64,000 nt of DNA. Origin: Neisseria sicca. GTDB lineage: Bacteria > Pseudomonadota > Gammaproteobacteria > Burkholderiales > Neisseriaceae. Under the pieces are notes generated by a model. The model saw only the letters and a list, made by a program, of their open reading frames with translations, did no database searches and was not told the DNA's origin. Below are positions 44,986-52,980 of the stretch, piece by piece (position 1 is the stretch's first letter; each line of letters begins with the position of its first letter). The position numbers and the translations under genes were made by a program. Location of the stretch: positions 310,001 to 374,000 of the forward strand of contig NZ_CP072524.1 of assembly GCF_017753665.1 (NCBI RefSeq). The letters are read 5' to 3'.

Positions 44986-45785
44986 GGGCGCAACACCCGC
45001 TCAAATACCTGCTGCACATCGCAAACCTGCCCAAAAGCAGCTTTTACTACCATCACCAAGACCGACCCGACCCCGACGCAGCCGACAAAGCCCTCCTTGT
45101 CGAAACCTACCGGCGGCATAAAGGACGCTACGGGCAAAGGCGCATTGCCGCAGCATTGGATTGGAACCGCAAAAAAGCAGCGCGGTTGATGAAACAGATG
45201 GGGCTGAAAGCCAAAATACGGGCGAAAAAAGCCTACCGCCATCCCGCCATGGGCGAAATATCGGAACACCTCCTCAAACGCCGGTTCACAGCCCGAAAGC
45301 CCAACGAAAAATGGCTGACCGACGTGACCGAACTCAAAGGGAGCGACGGCAAACTGTACCTCTCGCCAATCTTGGACTTGTTCAACCGAGAAATCGTCGC
45401 CTACGCCATGAGCCGCAATGCTAACAGCGAAATGGTGAAGGAAATGCTCGAAAAAGCCGCACCCCGTCTGACTGATAAGGGAACAATGCTGCATTCCGAC
45501 CAAGGTGTGCTGTACCGTACGGCGGGGTATAGGGAATTGCTTGCGGAGCATTCCATGGTTCAAAGCATGTCGCGTAAGGCGAACTGCTGGGACAATGCAC
45601 CGATGGAAAGCTTCTTTGCGGTGTTGAAGACGGAGTGTTTCTATAACGCAGGTGAATTGACGGTAGATGAATTGATGAAGCAGATAGATGACTATATGGA
45701 TTACTACAACTGGGAACGTTGCAGTTTGAAATTGAAAAAGCTGAGTCCTGTCGCATACAGAACCCAGCTTGCACAGAGCGCCTGA
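44889..45785 (+). CDS. IS3-family transposase OrfB (IS150 group)
   Basis: The rve-type integrase core is intact. It lies in the -1 frame relative to orfA, as expected if the full transposase is made by programmed frameshifting. Catalytic residues: D in TDVTELKG, D in HSDQGVLY, and E in APMESFFAVLKTE. An HTH_21-like segment (HKGRYGQRRIAAAL) precedes them. The true start is uncertain because OrfB is normally reached by frameshifting; 44889 is only the first possible (TTG) start. Confidence 0.9.
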   Translation: MLYARRGRLPKGVKSPQPKADRKGQSQTVQTLRAQHPLKYLLHIANLPKSSFYYHHQDRPDPDAADKALLVETYRRHKGRYGQRRIAAALDWNRKKAARLMKQMGLKAKIRAKKAYRHPAMGEISEHLLKRRFTARKPNEKWLTDVTELKGSDGKLYLSPILDLFNREIVAYAMSRNANSEMVKEMLEKAAPRLTDKGTMLHSDQGVLYRTAGYRELLAEHSMVQSMSRKANCWDNAPMESFFAVLKTECFYNAGELTVDELMKQIDDYMDYYNWERCSLKLKKLSPVAYRTQLAQSA

Positions 45786-45861
45786 ATAGGCTTTTATGAG
45801 TGTCCAAGATTTGGGCGCCAGTTCAGGTTTCAGACGACCTTTTGCCGTTTCATCATTTTTT

Positions 45862-46512
45862 TCAGATTTTGGTGAAGATGGCTTCGCTTTCAAAACGTGA
45901 TTTGGGTAAAGCGGCGTTGAAATCGTCCGCGGCACGGTAGCCGAAGGAGACGACGGCGACGGCTTTGTAGCCTTTTTCCGTCAAACCGAATTCCTCATTC
46001 AAAACCTGCAAATCGACGCCTTCCATCGGCACGGCGTCAATGCCTGTTGCGGCAGCGGCGAGCAGGGTGAAGCCCATGTTGAGATAGACTTGTTTGGCAA
46101 GCCATTGCTCTTCATCTTGGAATTGGTTGCGGTGGATGCCCAAGAACAGGCGGCGGGTGGAATCGCCTGCCTGCTTGGCTTCTTCTGTGGCGAAACGTCC
46201 GTCTTTGTCCTCTTGTGCCAATACGGCGGCGACATAATCATCGTCGGCACAAACGCGGGCGGCGAAAACGACGACGTGGGAGGCATGAGTAATTTTCGGG
46301 GTGTTGTAAGGGAGTTTTTCGGTGGATTTGGCAATGCGCGCTTTGCCCGCTTCGTCATCGGCGATGATAAAGTGCCACGGCTGCATATTGACGCTGGAGG
46401 GGCTGTTGCGCAGGGCGGCTTCGATATGGGCGAAGTCTTCGGCAGCGATTTTTTTGGACGGGTCGAAAGATTTGGTGCTGTATCGTTGGCGGACGATTTC
46501 GGTAATATTCAT
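45862..46512 (-). CDS. nfsB: Oxygen-insensitive NAD(P)H nitroreductase, NfsB-like
   Basis: An FMN-dependent nitroreductase of 216 residues. The N-terminus RQRYSTKSFD with SSVNMQPWHFI (around 38-48) binds FMN and matches E. coli NfsB. The C-terminal segment GIDAVPMEG is also typical. Such enzymes reduce nitrofurans and quinones; the physiological substrate is unclear. The terminator downstream was disrupted by the IS3 element. Confidence 0.9.
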   Translation of the reverse strand: MNITEIVRQRYSTKSFDPSKKIAAEDFAHIEAALRNSPSSVNMQPWHFIIADDEAGKARIAKSTEKLPYNTPKITHASHVVVFAARVCADDDYVAAVLAQEDKDGRFATEEAKQAGDSTRRLFLGIHRNQFQDEEQWLAKQVYLNMGFTLLAAAATGIDAVPMEGVDLQVLNEEFGLTEKGYKAVAVVSFGYRAADDFNAALPKSRFESEAIFTKI

Positions 46513-46554
46513 GATTTATTGCCTCTTTATAAAAAAGAAAAACAGATTATAGGA

Positions 46555-46566
46555 AGGTCGTCTGAA
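46555..46566 (+). repeat. Single DUS
   Basis: AGGTCGTCTGAA in the spacer between nfsB and the IS1106-type element. Confidence 0.9.
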
Positions 46567-46639
46567 AGGAGCAATCAGGCAAATCTTAATGCTTTAGATG
46601 ATAGGAGGACTTTTATTTTCCACCGATTGAACACAATAT

Positions 46640-47858
46640 GAGACCTTTGCAAAATTCCCCAAAATCCCCTAAATTCCCACCCAAGACATTTAGGGGATTT
46701 CTCATGAGCACCTTCTTCCGGCAAACCGCACAAGCCATGATTGCCAAACACATCGACCGCTTCCCACTATTGAAGTTGGATCAGGTGATTGATTGGCAGC
46801 CGATCGAGCAATACCTGAATCGTCAAAAAACCCGTTACGTCCGAGACCACCGCGGCCGTCCCGCCTATTCCCTGTTGTCCATGTTCAAAGCCGTCCTGCT
46901 CGGACAATGGCACAGCCTCTCCGATCCCGAACTCGAACACAGCCTCATCACCCGCATCAACTTCAACCTGTTTTGCCGTTTTGACGAACTGAGCATCCCC
47001 GATTACAGCACCTTATGCCGCTACCGCAACTGGCTGGCGCAAGACGACACCCTGTCCGAATTGCTGGAACTGATTAACCGCCAACTGACCGAAAAAGGCC
47101 TAAAAGTAGAGAAAGCATCCGCCGCCGTCATTGACGCCACCATTATTCAGACCGCCGGCAGCAAACAGCGTCAAGCCATAGAAGTCGATGAAGAAGGACA
47201 AGTCAGCGGCCAAACCACACCGAGTAAGGACAAAGATGCCCGCTGGACAAAGAAAAACGGCCTCTACAGACTCGGTTACAAACAACATACCCGTACCGAT
47301 GAGGAAGGCTATATCGAGAAACTGTACATCACTCCCGCCAATACCCATGAGTGCAACCACCTGTTGCCTTTGCTGGAAGGTATAGCCAAAGATACGACCG
47401 TCTATGCCGACAAAGGCTACGACAGTAAGGAAAACCGGCAACACCTGAAAGACCATCAGTTGCTGGACGGCATTATGCGCAAAGCCCAGCGTAACCGTCC
47501 GCTGACGGAAGCGCAAACCAAACGTAACCGATATTTGTCGAAGACCCGTTATGTGGTCGAACAAAGCTTCGGTACGCTGCACCGTAAATTCCGCTACGCC
47601 TGGGCAGCCTATTTCGGGTTGATTAAAGTGAGTGCGCAAAGCCATCTGAAGGCGATGTGTTTGAACCTGTTGAAAGCGGCCAACAGGCTAAGTGTGTCTG
47701 TTGCCGCCTAAAAGGCGGTCCGGATGCCTGATTATCGGGTATCCGGGGAGGATTAAGGGGGTATTTGGGTAAAATCAGGAGGTATTGGGGGGAAGGAAAT
47801 GGCCGAAAACCTGTGTTTGGGTTTCGGATATCGAAGGAAGGGTTTTTGCAAAGGTCTC
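46640..47858 (+). mobile_element. IS5-family element, IS1106 type, intact copy
   Basis: Tips GAGACCTTTGCAAAA and TTTTTGCAAAGGTCTC bound 1219 bases with one full transposase gene. A second, damaged copy lies at 58755-59913 and shorter derivatives at 9484 and 38354, so this family has been active in the genome. The target duplication is not clear. Confidence 0.9.
46704..47711 (+). CDS. IS5-family (IS1106-type) transposase
   Basis: 335 residues, complete. The conserved N-terminus FFRQTAQAMIAKHIDRFPLLKLDQ is present, with ATG at 46704 just after the left-end sequence. The DDE domain shows VIDATIIQT (first Asp, around 145), YADKGYDS (second Asp, around 237) and the YVVEQSFGTLHRKFRY glutamate region. 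The frame is open further upstream (from 46638), but that part is IS terminus. Confidence 0.95.
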   Translation: MSTFFRQTAQAMIAKHIDRFPLLKLDQVIDWQPIEQYLNRQKTRYVRDHRGRPAYSLLSMFKAVLLGQWHSLSDPELEHSLITRINFNLFCRFDELSIPDYSTLCRYRNWLAQDDTLSELLELINRQLTEKGLKVEKASAAVIDATIIQTAGSKQRQAIEVDEEGQVSGQTTPSKDKDARWTKKNGLYRLGYKQHTRTDEEGYIEKLYITPANTHECNHLLPLLEGIAKDTTVYADKGYDSKENRQHLKDHQLLDGIMRKAQRNRPLTEAQTKRNRYLSKTRYVVEQSFGTLHRKFRYAWAAYFGLIKVSAQSHLKAMCLNLLKAANRLSVSVAA

Positions 47859-47938
47859 CAAATATCAAAAACATGAAAAAAACAAAAAAATCCTGATTAA
47901 TCAAAATGTTGATTTCTAATATGAGCTTTCGACAGGCA

Positions 47939-47967
47939 AAAAAATAACCGCTGATAAGCGGTTTTTT
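47939..47967 (-). terminator. Terminator of tRNA-Leu
   Basis: AACCGCTGATAAGCGGTT hairpin with A-rich and T-rich flanks directly after the tRNA on the minus strand. Confidence 0.85.
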
Positions 47968-47968
47968 G

Positions 47969-48053
47969 TGGTGCCCAGGGTCGGACTCGAACCGACACAC
48001 CTTGCGGCGGGGGATTTTGAGTCCCCTGCGTCTACCAATTTCGCCACCTGGGC
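47969..48053 (-). tRNA. tRNA-Leu (CAA)
   Basis: An 85-base class II tRNA with long variable arm and encoded CCA. The anticodon loop CTCAAAA gives CAA, reading TTG codons. The D-loop GGTAGACGCAG is typical of leucine tRNAs. Confidence 0.95.
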
Positions 48054-48069
48054 TGGTGAAGAAGTCGCT

Positions 48070-48097
48070 ATTATAGCGACGTATTCGGGCTTGTAAA
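48070..48097 (-). promoter_or_regulatory. tRNA-Leu promoter
   Basis: On the minus strand TTTACA (48092-48097) and TATAAT (48070-48075) are 16 bases apart, just upstream of the tRNA. Confidence 0.7.
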
Positions 48098-48342
48098 GCA
48101 AAATCTTGCTTTGTTTGCAGATATACTACTTATATTTTTGATTTTTAAAAACATTAAATTTATTTTATTTTGTTCCCGACGCGTCCTACTCTTTCCACTT
48201 ATATCAAACATCATTCATTTTCAGCCGAAAAACGGCATAAACCGCTATATTAAATGTTGCAAACGCGCTAAGATGACGGCGTTCGTCTCATTTTTTATTT
48301 TCAGACGACGTTCACACACCATATTTGCATTGGAGAATTTTT

Positions 48343-49059
48343 ATGATGCCTACTACAATCCGTACCGCCATTTTGGGCGCATTCGCCCTTACCGCACTTG
48401 CTGCCTGCAAACCTGAAGCCAAAACGCCGGAGCAAAACCCAGCGCCTGCTTCAGCTGCTTCTTCAACAGCGTCCGCCCCAGCCGCAACGCCTGCTTCTTC
48501 TCCTGAAACGACGACCTCGCTTAATGCTGCTGCCGCTCCTAAACCGCAAGGTCCGGGAACGGATATGCGTAAAGAAGACATCGGCGGCGATTTCACGCTG
48601 ACCGACGGCGACGGCAAGCCGTTCAGCTTAAGCGACCTGAAAGGCAAAGTCGTGATCCTGTCCTTCGGCTACACCCACTGCCCCGACGTTTGTCCGACCG
48701 AATTGCTGACTTACAGCGACACATTGAAACAATTGGGCGATCAGGCGAAAGATGTGAAAGTAGTGTTCGTCAGCATCGACCCCGAGCGCGACACGCCTGA
48801 AGTCATCAGCAAATACGTCAAGCAGTTCAATCCTGAATTTATCGGTCTGACTGCGACAGGCGACCAAAGCCTGCCGGTCATCAAACAGCAATACCGCGTG
48901 GTTTCCTCCAAAGTGGTTCAGAAGGAAGACAGCGAGAACTATCTGGTTGACCACTCTTCCGGCGCGTATCTGATTGATAAAAACGGCGAAGTGGCGATTT
49001 TCTCACCTTACGGCAGCGAGCCGGCAACTATTGCCGCCGACATCAAAAAACTGCTTTGA
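48343..49059 (+). CDS. Sco1/SenC-family copper-binding lipoprotein
   Basis: A periplasmic thioredoxin-fold protein for copper delivery to cytochrome oxidase or thiol defence. From the ATG at 48343 it has 238 residues: lipobox LAAC around 19-22, an Ala/Pro-rich linker of about 50 residues, then the SCO domain with the metal-binding CPDVCP (around 114-119) and the conserved His in LVDHSSGAYLID near 205. TGGAGAA gives the ribosome-binding site. The gene is followed by a DUS terminator. Confidence 0.93.
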   Translation: MMPTTIRTAILGAFALTALAACKPEAKTPEQNPAPASAASSTASAPAATPASSPETTTSLNAAAAPKPQGPGTDMRKEDIGGDFTLTDGDGKPFSLSDLKGKVVILSFGYTHCPDVCPTELLTYSDTLKQLGDQAKDVKVVFVSIDPERDTPEVISKYVKQFNPEFIGLTATGDQSLPVIKQQYRVVSSKVVQKEDSENYLVDHSSGAYLIDKNGEVAIFSPYGSEPATIAADIKKLL

Positions 49060-49067
49060 TCCACATG

Positions 49068-49105
49068 GGGTCGTCTGAATGCCGGTCGCGGTTTTCAGAC
49101 GACCT
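49068..49105 (+). terminator. DUS-based terminator
   Basis: GGGTCGTCTGAA (49068-49079, first base differs) and TTCAGACGACCT (49094-49105), followed by TTTT. Confidence 0.85.
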
Positions 49106-49185
49106 TTTTCCCATCTGAAACATTAGTGGAGAAAGTCAGACCGCCTGCTTGATACAGGTTCGAAGTCTGACGGTACACAACAACA

Positions 49186-49839
49186 ATGACTGAAAACACG
49201 CTGACCATTGCCCTGTCCAAAGGGCGCATCTTTGAAGAAACGCTGCCGCTTTTGGCGGCGGCGGGCATTGTTCCCTCCGAAGCGCCCGAAAAATCGCGCA
49301 AACTGATTATCGGCACCAACCATGAAAACATCCGCCTCGTCATCGTCCGCGCCACCGACGTGCCGACTTACGTCCAATACGGTGCGGCAGACTTCGGCAT
49401 CGCGGGCAAAGACGTTTTAATCGAACACGGCGGCAGCGGGCTTTATCAGCCGCTGGATTTGCACATCGCCGAATGCCGCATGATGGTCGCCGTCCGCAAA
49501 GGTTTCGACTACGCCGCCACCTCGCAGCCCGGCAGCCGCCTGCGTATCGCGACGAAATACCCCAACATCGCCGCCGAGCATTTCGCCGGCAAAGGCGTCC
49601 ACGTCGACATCATCAAACTCTACGGCTCGATGGAGCTTGCACCGCTGGTCGGTTTGAGCGACGCCATCGTCGATTTGGTCTCCACCGGCAACACGCTTAA
49701 GGCAAACGGCTTGGAAGCGGTCGAACACGTTGTCGATATTTCCAGCCGTCTGGTGGTCAACAAAGCCGCATTGAAAACGAAACACGCGCTGCTGGAGCCG
49801 ATTATTCAGGCGTTCGGCAGCGCAGCGAAGGCGGGGTGA
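49186..49839 (+). CDS. hisG: ATP phosphoribosyltransferase, short form
   Basis: First step of histidine synthesis. The 217 residues are the short HisG, lacking the C-terminal regulatory domain and normally needing HisZ as partner. Motifs: ALSKGRIFEETLPLL near the start, ADFGIAGKDVL around 66-76 and the PRPP loop DAIVDLVSTGNTLKANGL around 160. In most Neisseria hisD follows closely; here a GIY-YIG gene lies between. Confidence 0.95.
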   Translation: MTENTLTIALSKGRIFEETLPLLAAAGIVPSEAPEKSRKLIIGTNHENIRLVIVRATDVPTYVQYGAADFGIAGKDVLIEHGGSGLYQPLDLHIAECRMMVAVRKGFDYAATSQPGSRLRIATKYPNIAAEHFAGKGVHVDIIKLYGSMELAPLVGLSDAIVDLVSTGNTLKANGLEAVEHVVDISSRLVVNKAALKTKHALLEPIIQAFGSAAKAG

Positions 49840-49864
49840 GCGTTCATTTGAATGAAGATGCGTT

Positions 49865-49905
49865 TTCAGACGACCTTAGCCGCTCCCGCCGACAGGTCGT
49901 CTGAA
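49865..49905. repeat. Outward-facing DUS pair
   Basis: TTCAGACGACCT (49865-49876) and AGGTCGTCTGAA (49894-49905), opposite in order to the usual terminator pairs. They sit between hisG and the GIY-YIG gene. Confidence 0.85.
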
Positions 49906-49942
49906 AATACCACCGGCAGTAAACTGTATAGGAGAATTTAAA

Positions 49943-50830
49943 ATGGTTGCAAAAATAAAAAAATTTTCAGATTCAACCCTGTCCGTTTTGAATAACGGCG
50001 AACGTCGGTTTTACGTCTATTGCCTGACCGACATGAAAAAAGACAAAATCCTCTACATCGGCAAAGGCTGCGGTAATCGTATCTTCGAGCATGAATGGGT
50101 TGCTAGTCGTTCACAAGACCCAGTCTCCGGCGAGATTGTCGATCGGAAACTCAAAGCCATTTCCAAATGCAAGAAACTCGGTCGCTATATCATCAGCTAT
50201 CATCTGACTGAAGCCGAAGCGCTAGCCGCCGAATCTGCCTTAATTCATTTTGTTAAATCTGTCTTGGGTAAAAAACTCAAAAATAAAATTGCTGGACATG
50301 GTCCGGGTGGTATTAGCGTAGAAAAACTGGATCGCCGCTTCGGATTCTCTTCTCTCCCGCTTAACGAGATTAACCCTGACGGGCTGGTTCTCGCCGTCAA
50401 AATCCACGATGCTTTCGATTTAGACACTAACGAAGAATTAGACTACCGTTTCGACAACCAAGACGATGCAAACCTTAAATCGCGTACCTTAGGCAATTGG
50501 TGGCTCAATAAAGATGCCGCCTCCAAAGTGAAATACGTTATCGGCGTTCACACCGGCCTGCAAAACGCTGTTGTCAGCGCATACGAAGTGGACGGCTTTG
50601 AAACAATGGTTGGGGAAAGCAAAAACGGCAGACCACAAACCCGTTACCGCTTCCATACCATCTCGCACAGCGAAGACGTATTAGCCAAACTCGGTTTACA
50701 ACAAAAATGCCTGCCCGAATTGAAGTTTGCCAGCAGGGGTGAAAAGGCTTATATCAGACCCAAAACCGAGCAAGAGATGCTTCAGACGACCCCAAGTCCC
50801 AAAATAACAAAGGAGAATCCCAAATCATGA
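49943..50830 (+). CDS. GIY-YIG nuclease-domain protein in the his cluster
   Basis: A 295-residue protein whose N-terminus carries a LEM-3-like GIY-YIG domain: YVYCLTDMKKDKILYIGKGCGNRIFEH (residues 24-50, written in two parts: YVYCLTD and YIGKGCGNR), and a glutamate in EALAAESALIHF around 88-99. The second half is not recognised. The ATG at 49943 has TAGGAGA upstream. The last 15 or so codons run through what looks like the old hisG-hisD spacer, including a DUS-like CTTCAGACGACCC and the hisD ribosome-binding site, and the stop overlaps the hisD start (ATGA). The target is unknown; it may be a solitary mobile or defence-related nuclease. Confidence 0.75.
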   Translation: MVAKIKKFSDSTLSVLNNGERRFYVYCLTDMKKDKILYIGKGCGNRIFEHEWVASRSQDPVSGEIVDRKLKAISKCKKLGRYIISYHLTEAEALAAESALIHFVKSVLGKKLKNKIAGHGPGGISVEKLDRRFGFSSLPLNEINPDGLVLAVKIHDAFDLDTNEELDYRFDNQDDANLKSRTLGNWWLNKDAASKVKYVIGVHTGLQNAVVSAYEVDGFETMVGESKNGRPQTRYRFHTISHSEDVLAKLGLQQKCLPELKFASRGEKAYIRPKTEQEMLQTTPSPKITKENPKS

Positions 50831-52119
50831 AAAAACTCAACACCCAATCGCCCGATTTCCAAGCCGAACTCAAAGCCCTGCTGGCCTTTGAGACCGCGCA
50901 GAATCCCGAAATCGACCGCATCGTCGCCGACATCTGCACCGACGTGCAAAAACGTGGTGATGCGGCGCTCATCGAATACACCAACCGCTTCGACGGCACA
51001 TCCGCCCAAACCATAGCCGACCTCATCCTCACTCAAGACGACTTGCAGGCCGCGTTTGAGCGTTTGCAGCCCGAAATTCAGACGGCCTTGAAAACCGCCG
51101 CCGCACGCGTCGAAAGCTACCACCAACGCCAAAAAATGGAATCGTGGACCTACGAAGACGAAGACGGCACGCTGTTGGGACAACAGATTACACCGCTCGA
51201 CCGCGTCGGCATTTACGTCCCCGGCGGCAAAGCAGCGTATCCGAGTTCCGTCATCATGAACGCCATGCCCGCCCATGTCGCCGGCGTGAAAGAAATCATC
51301 ATGGTCGTCCCCACGCCCAAAGGCGAACGCAACGACATCGTACTTGCCGCCGCCTTCGTCGCGGGCGTCACCAAAGTCTTCACCGTCGGCGGCGCGCAGG
51401 CGGTTGCCGCCCTCGCCCACGGCACCGAGTCCGTACCGCAGGTCGATAAAATCACCGGCCCGGGCAACGCTTTCGTCGCCGCCGCCAAACGCCGCGTGTT
51501 CGGCGTAGTCGGCATCGACATGGTGGCGGGGCCGTCTGAAATCCTCGTTATCGCCGACGGCACCACGCCCGCCGACTGGGTGGCGATGGATTTGTTCAGC
51601 CAAGCCGAACACGACGAAATCGCCCAAGCCATCCTCATCGGCACGTCGCAGCCCTATCTCGACGAAGTCCAAGCCGCCATGAACCGCCTCATCGAAACCA
51701 TGCCCCGCCGCGACATCATCGAAGCCTCGCTCGGCAACAGGGGCGCGATGATACTCGCCAAAGACTTGGACGAAGCCTGCGAAATCGCCAACTACATTTC
51801 CCCCGAACACTTGGAATTGTCGGTAGAAAACCCGCAGGAATGGGCGAAAAAAATCCGCCACGCCGGCGCGATTTTCATGGGACGCTACACCAGCGAAAGT
51901 CTCGGCGACTACTGCGCCGGCCCCAACCACGTCCTGCCCACCAGCCGCACCGCCCGCTTCTCCTCGCCACTGGGCACTTACGACTTCCAAAAACGCTCCA
52001 GCCTGATCCAAGTCTCCGAACAAGGCGCGCAGAAACTGGGTAAAATCGCCAGCGTGTTGGCACACGGCGAAAGCCTGACCGCCCACGCGCGCGCGGCGGA
52101 ATTCAGGTTGAAAGACTGA
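50827..52119 (+). CDS. hisD: Histidinol dehydrogenase
   Basis: Oxidises histidinol to histidine in two NAD-dependent steps, with zinc. The 430-residue protein shows the signature IDMVAGPSEILVIAD (around 232-246), GIYVPGGKAAYPSS around 128-141 and the catalytic SPEHLEL near 322. AGGAG lies 8 bases before the ATG. A strong DUS terminator ends transcription, so hisC and hisB are not directly downstream. Confidence 0.96.
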   Translation: MKKLNTQSPDFQAELKALLAFETAQNPEIDRIVADICTDVQKRGDAALIEYTNRFDGTSAQTIADLILTQDDLQAAFERLQPEIQTALKTAAARVESYHQRQKMESWTYEDEDGTLLGQQITPLDRVGIYVPGGKAAYPSSVIMNAMPAHVAGVKEIIMVVPTPKGERNDIVLAAAFVAGVTKVFTVGGAQAVAALAHGTESVPQVDKITGPGNAFVAAAKRRVFGVVGIDMVAGPSEILVIADGTTPADWVAMDLFSQAEHDEIAQAILIGTSQPYLDEVQAAMNRLIETMPRRDIIEASLGNRGAMILAKDLDEACEIANYISPEHLELSVENPQEWAKKIRHAGAIFMGRYTSESLGDYCAGPNHVLPTSRTARFSSPLGTYDFQKRSSLIQVSEQGAQKLGKIASVLAHGESLTAHARAAEFRLKD

Positions 52120-52151
52120 TTCGACCGAACCCGCCATCCATCAAAAAGCAA

Positions 52152-52192
52152 AGGTCGTCTGAAAACCTGTTTTTTAGGTTTTCAGACGACCT
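52152..52192 (+). terminator. DUS inverted-pair terminator after hisD
   Basis: AGGTCGTCTGAA (52152-52163) and TTCAGACGACCT (52181-52192). The stem is lengthened by AACCT/AGGTT. Confidence 0.9.
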
Positions 52193-52209
52193 CTATTAAA
52201 AGAAACATC

Positions 52210-52968
52210 ATGAAACAAACGATTCAAGAAAAACTCACCCACATCGCCCATACCGAGCCGCTGCATTTTCTGTTGGCGGTAGAGAGCGGCAGCCGCGCAT
52301 GGGGTTTTGCCTCGCCCGACAGCGATTACGACGTGCGCGCCATTTATATCCGCCCGCAGGAATATTATCTGCAAATCGACGAAGCGAAAGACACCTTTGA
52401 GTTTATCGAAAACCAATGGTTTGACGTCGGCGGCTGGGACATCCGCAAGGCGTTGCGTTTGCTGCGGAAAAGCAATGCCACGCTGCTCGAATGGCTGCGT
52501 TCGCCGATGGTTTATACGCAGGACGATACATTCACAGGTCGTCTGAACGCGCTTGCGCCGCAATATGTGCAGGCTGCCGCGCTGCTGCACCATTATCGCG
52601 GCATTGCAGGCAACGCTTTGAGAAACATGGATTTGGCGCAACCCGTCAAACTGAAAAAATGGTTTTACGTCCTGCGTCCGCTACTCGCGGCACGGTGGGC
52701 GGTGAAACAAGGCGGGATTCCGCCAATGACGCTGGCGGAACTGATGAGCGAATGGCAAACGGACTGCGCCGCCCAAATCGCCGATTTAGTGGCAATCAAG
52801 GCGGAACAGGATGAAAGTTACCTGCATACGCTGTCACCCGAATTGCAACGCCTGACGGTTGATTTATATAACGAAGTTTCCGAATTATCCGCCCCTGCCG
52901 CCCAAGCCGCCGACAGCGCGCCACTGAATGAATTGTTCCGCGAAACTTTGGCAGCGGTTTATCCGTAA
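52210..52968 (+). CDS. Nucleotidyltransferase-superfamily protein, YcgL/COG3541 type
   Basis: A 252-residue polymerase-beta-fold protein of unknown substrate. The active-site helix GSRAWGF (27-33) is followed by DSDYDVR (37-43), which gives the two metal-binding aspartates, and the family feature EFIENQWFDVGGWDIRKAL. The C-terminal half is helical. A second, different member of the same superfamily follows 12 bases later. The TAA stop overlaps a DUS. The pair may form a nucleotide-transferring unit, but no partner gene hints at the target. Confidence 0.83.
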   Translation: MKQTIQEKLTHIAHTEPLHFLLAVESGSRAWGFASPDSDYDVRAIYIRPQEYYLQIDEAKDTFEFIENQWFDVGGWDIRKALRLLRKSNATLLEWLRSPMVYTQDDTFTGRLNALAPQYVQAAALLHHYRGIAGNALRNMDLAQPVKLKKWFYVLRPLLAARWAVKQGGIPPMTLAELMSEWQTDCAAQIADLVAIKAEQDESYLHTLSPELQRLTVDLYNEVSELSAPAAQAADSAPLNELFRETLAAVYP

Positions 52969-52979
52969 GGCCGTCTGAA
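52968..52979 (+). repeat. AG-dialect DUS at a gene junction
   Basis: AGGCCGTCTGAA overlaps the TAA stop of the upstream gene by one base and ends one base before the next ATG, so it fills the ribosome-binding position. Confidence 0.9.
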
Positions 52980-52980
52980 A

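Larger units (their letters stand above)
44577..45825 (+). mobile_element. IS3-family element with 3-bp target duplication
   Basis: The ends TGAACTGCACCCCAAAAG (from 44577) and TGAACTGGCGCCCAAATC (reverse complement, ending at 45825) form imperfect inverted repeats that continue into TTGGACA. GGT flanks both sides (44574-44576 and 45826-45828). The length is 1249 bases, with overlapping orfA and orfB. orfA carries a nonsense codon, so this copy is probably not autonomous. Confidence 0.9.

Noticed and set aside
44889..45785. IS3 orfB as a separate host gene
   Set aside because: It lies inside clear IS ends with a target duplication and carries the DDE triad.
50782..52137. A 451-residue open frame antisense to hisD
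   Set aside because: A shadow of the GC-rich third codon positions of hisD. The product has no recognisable features.
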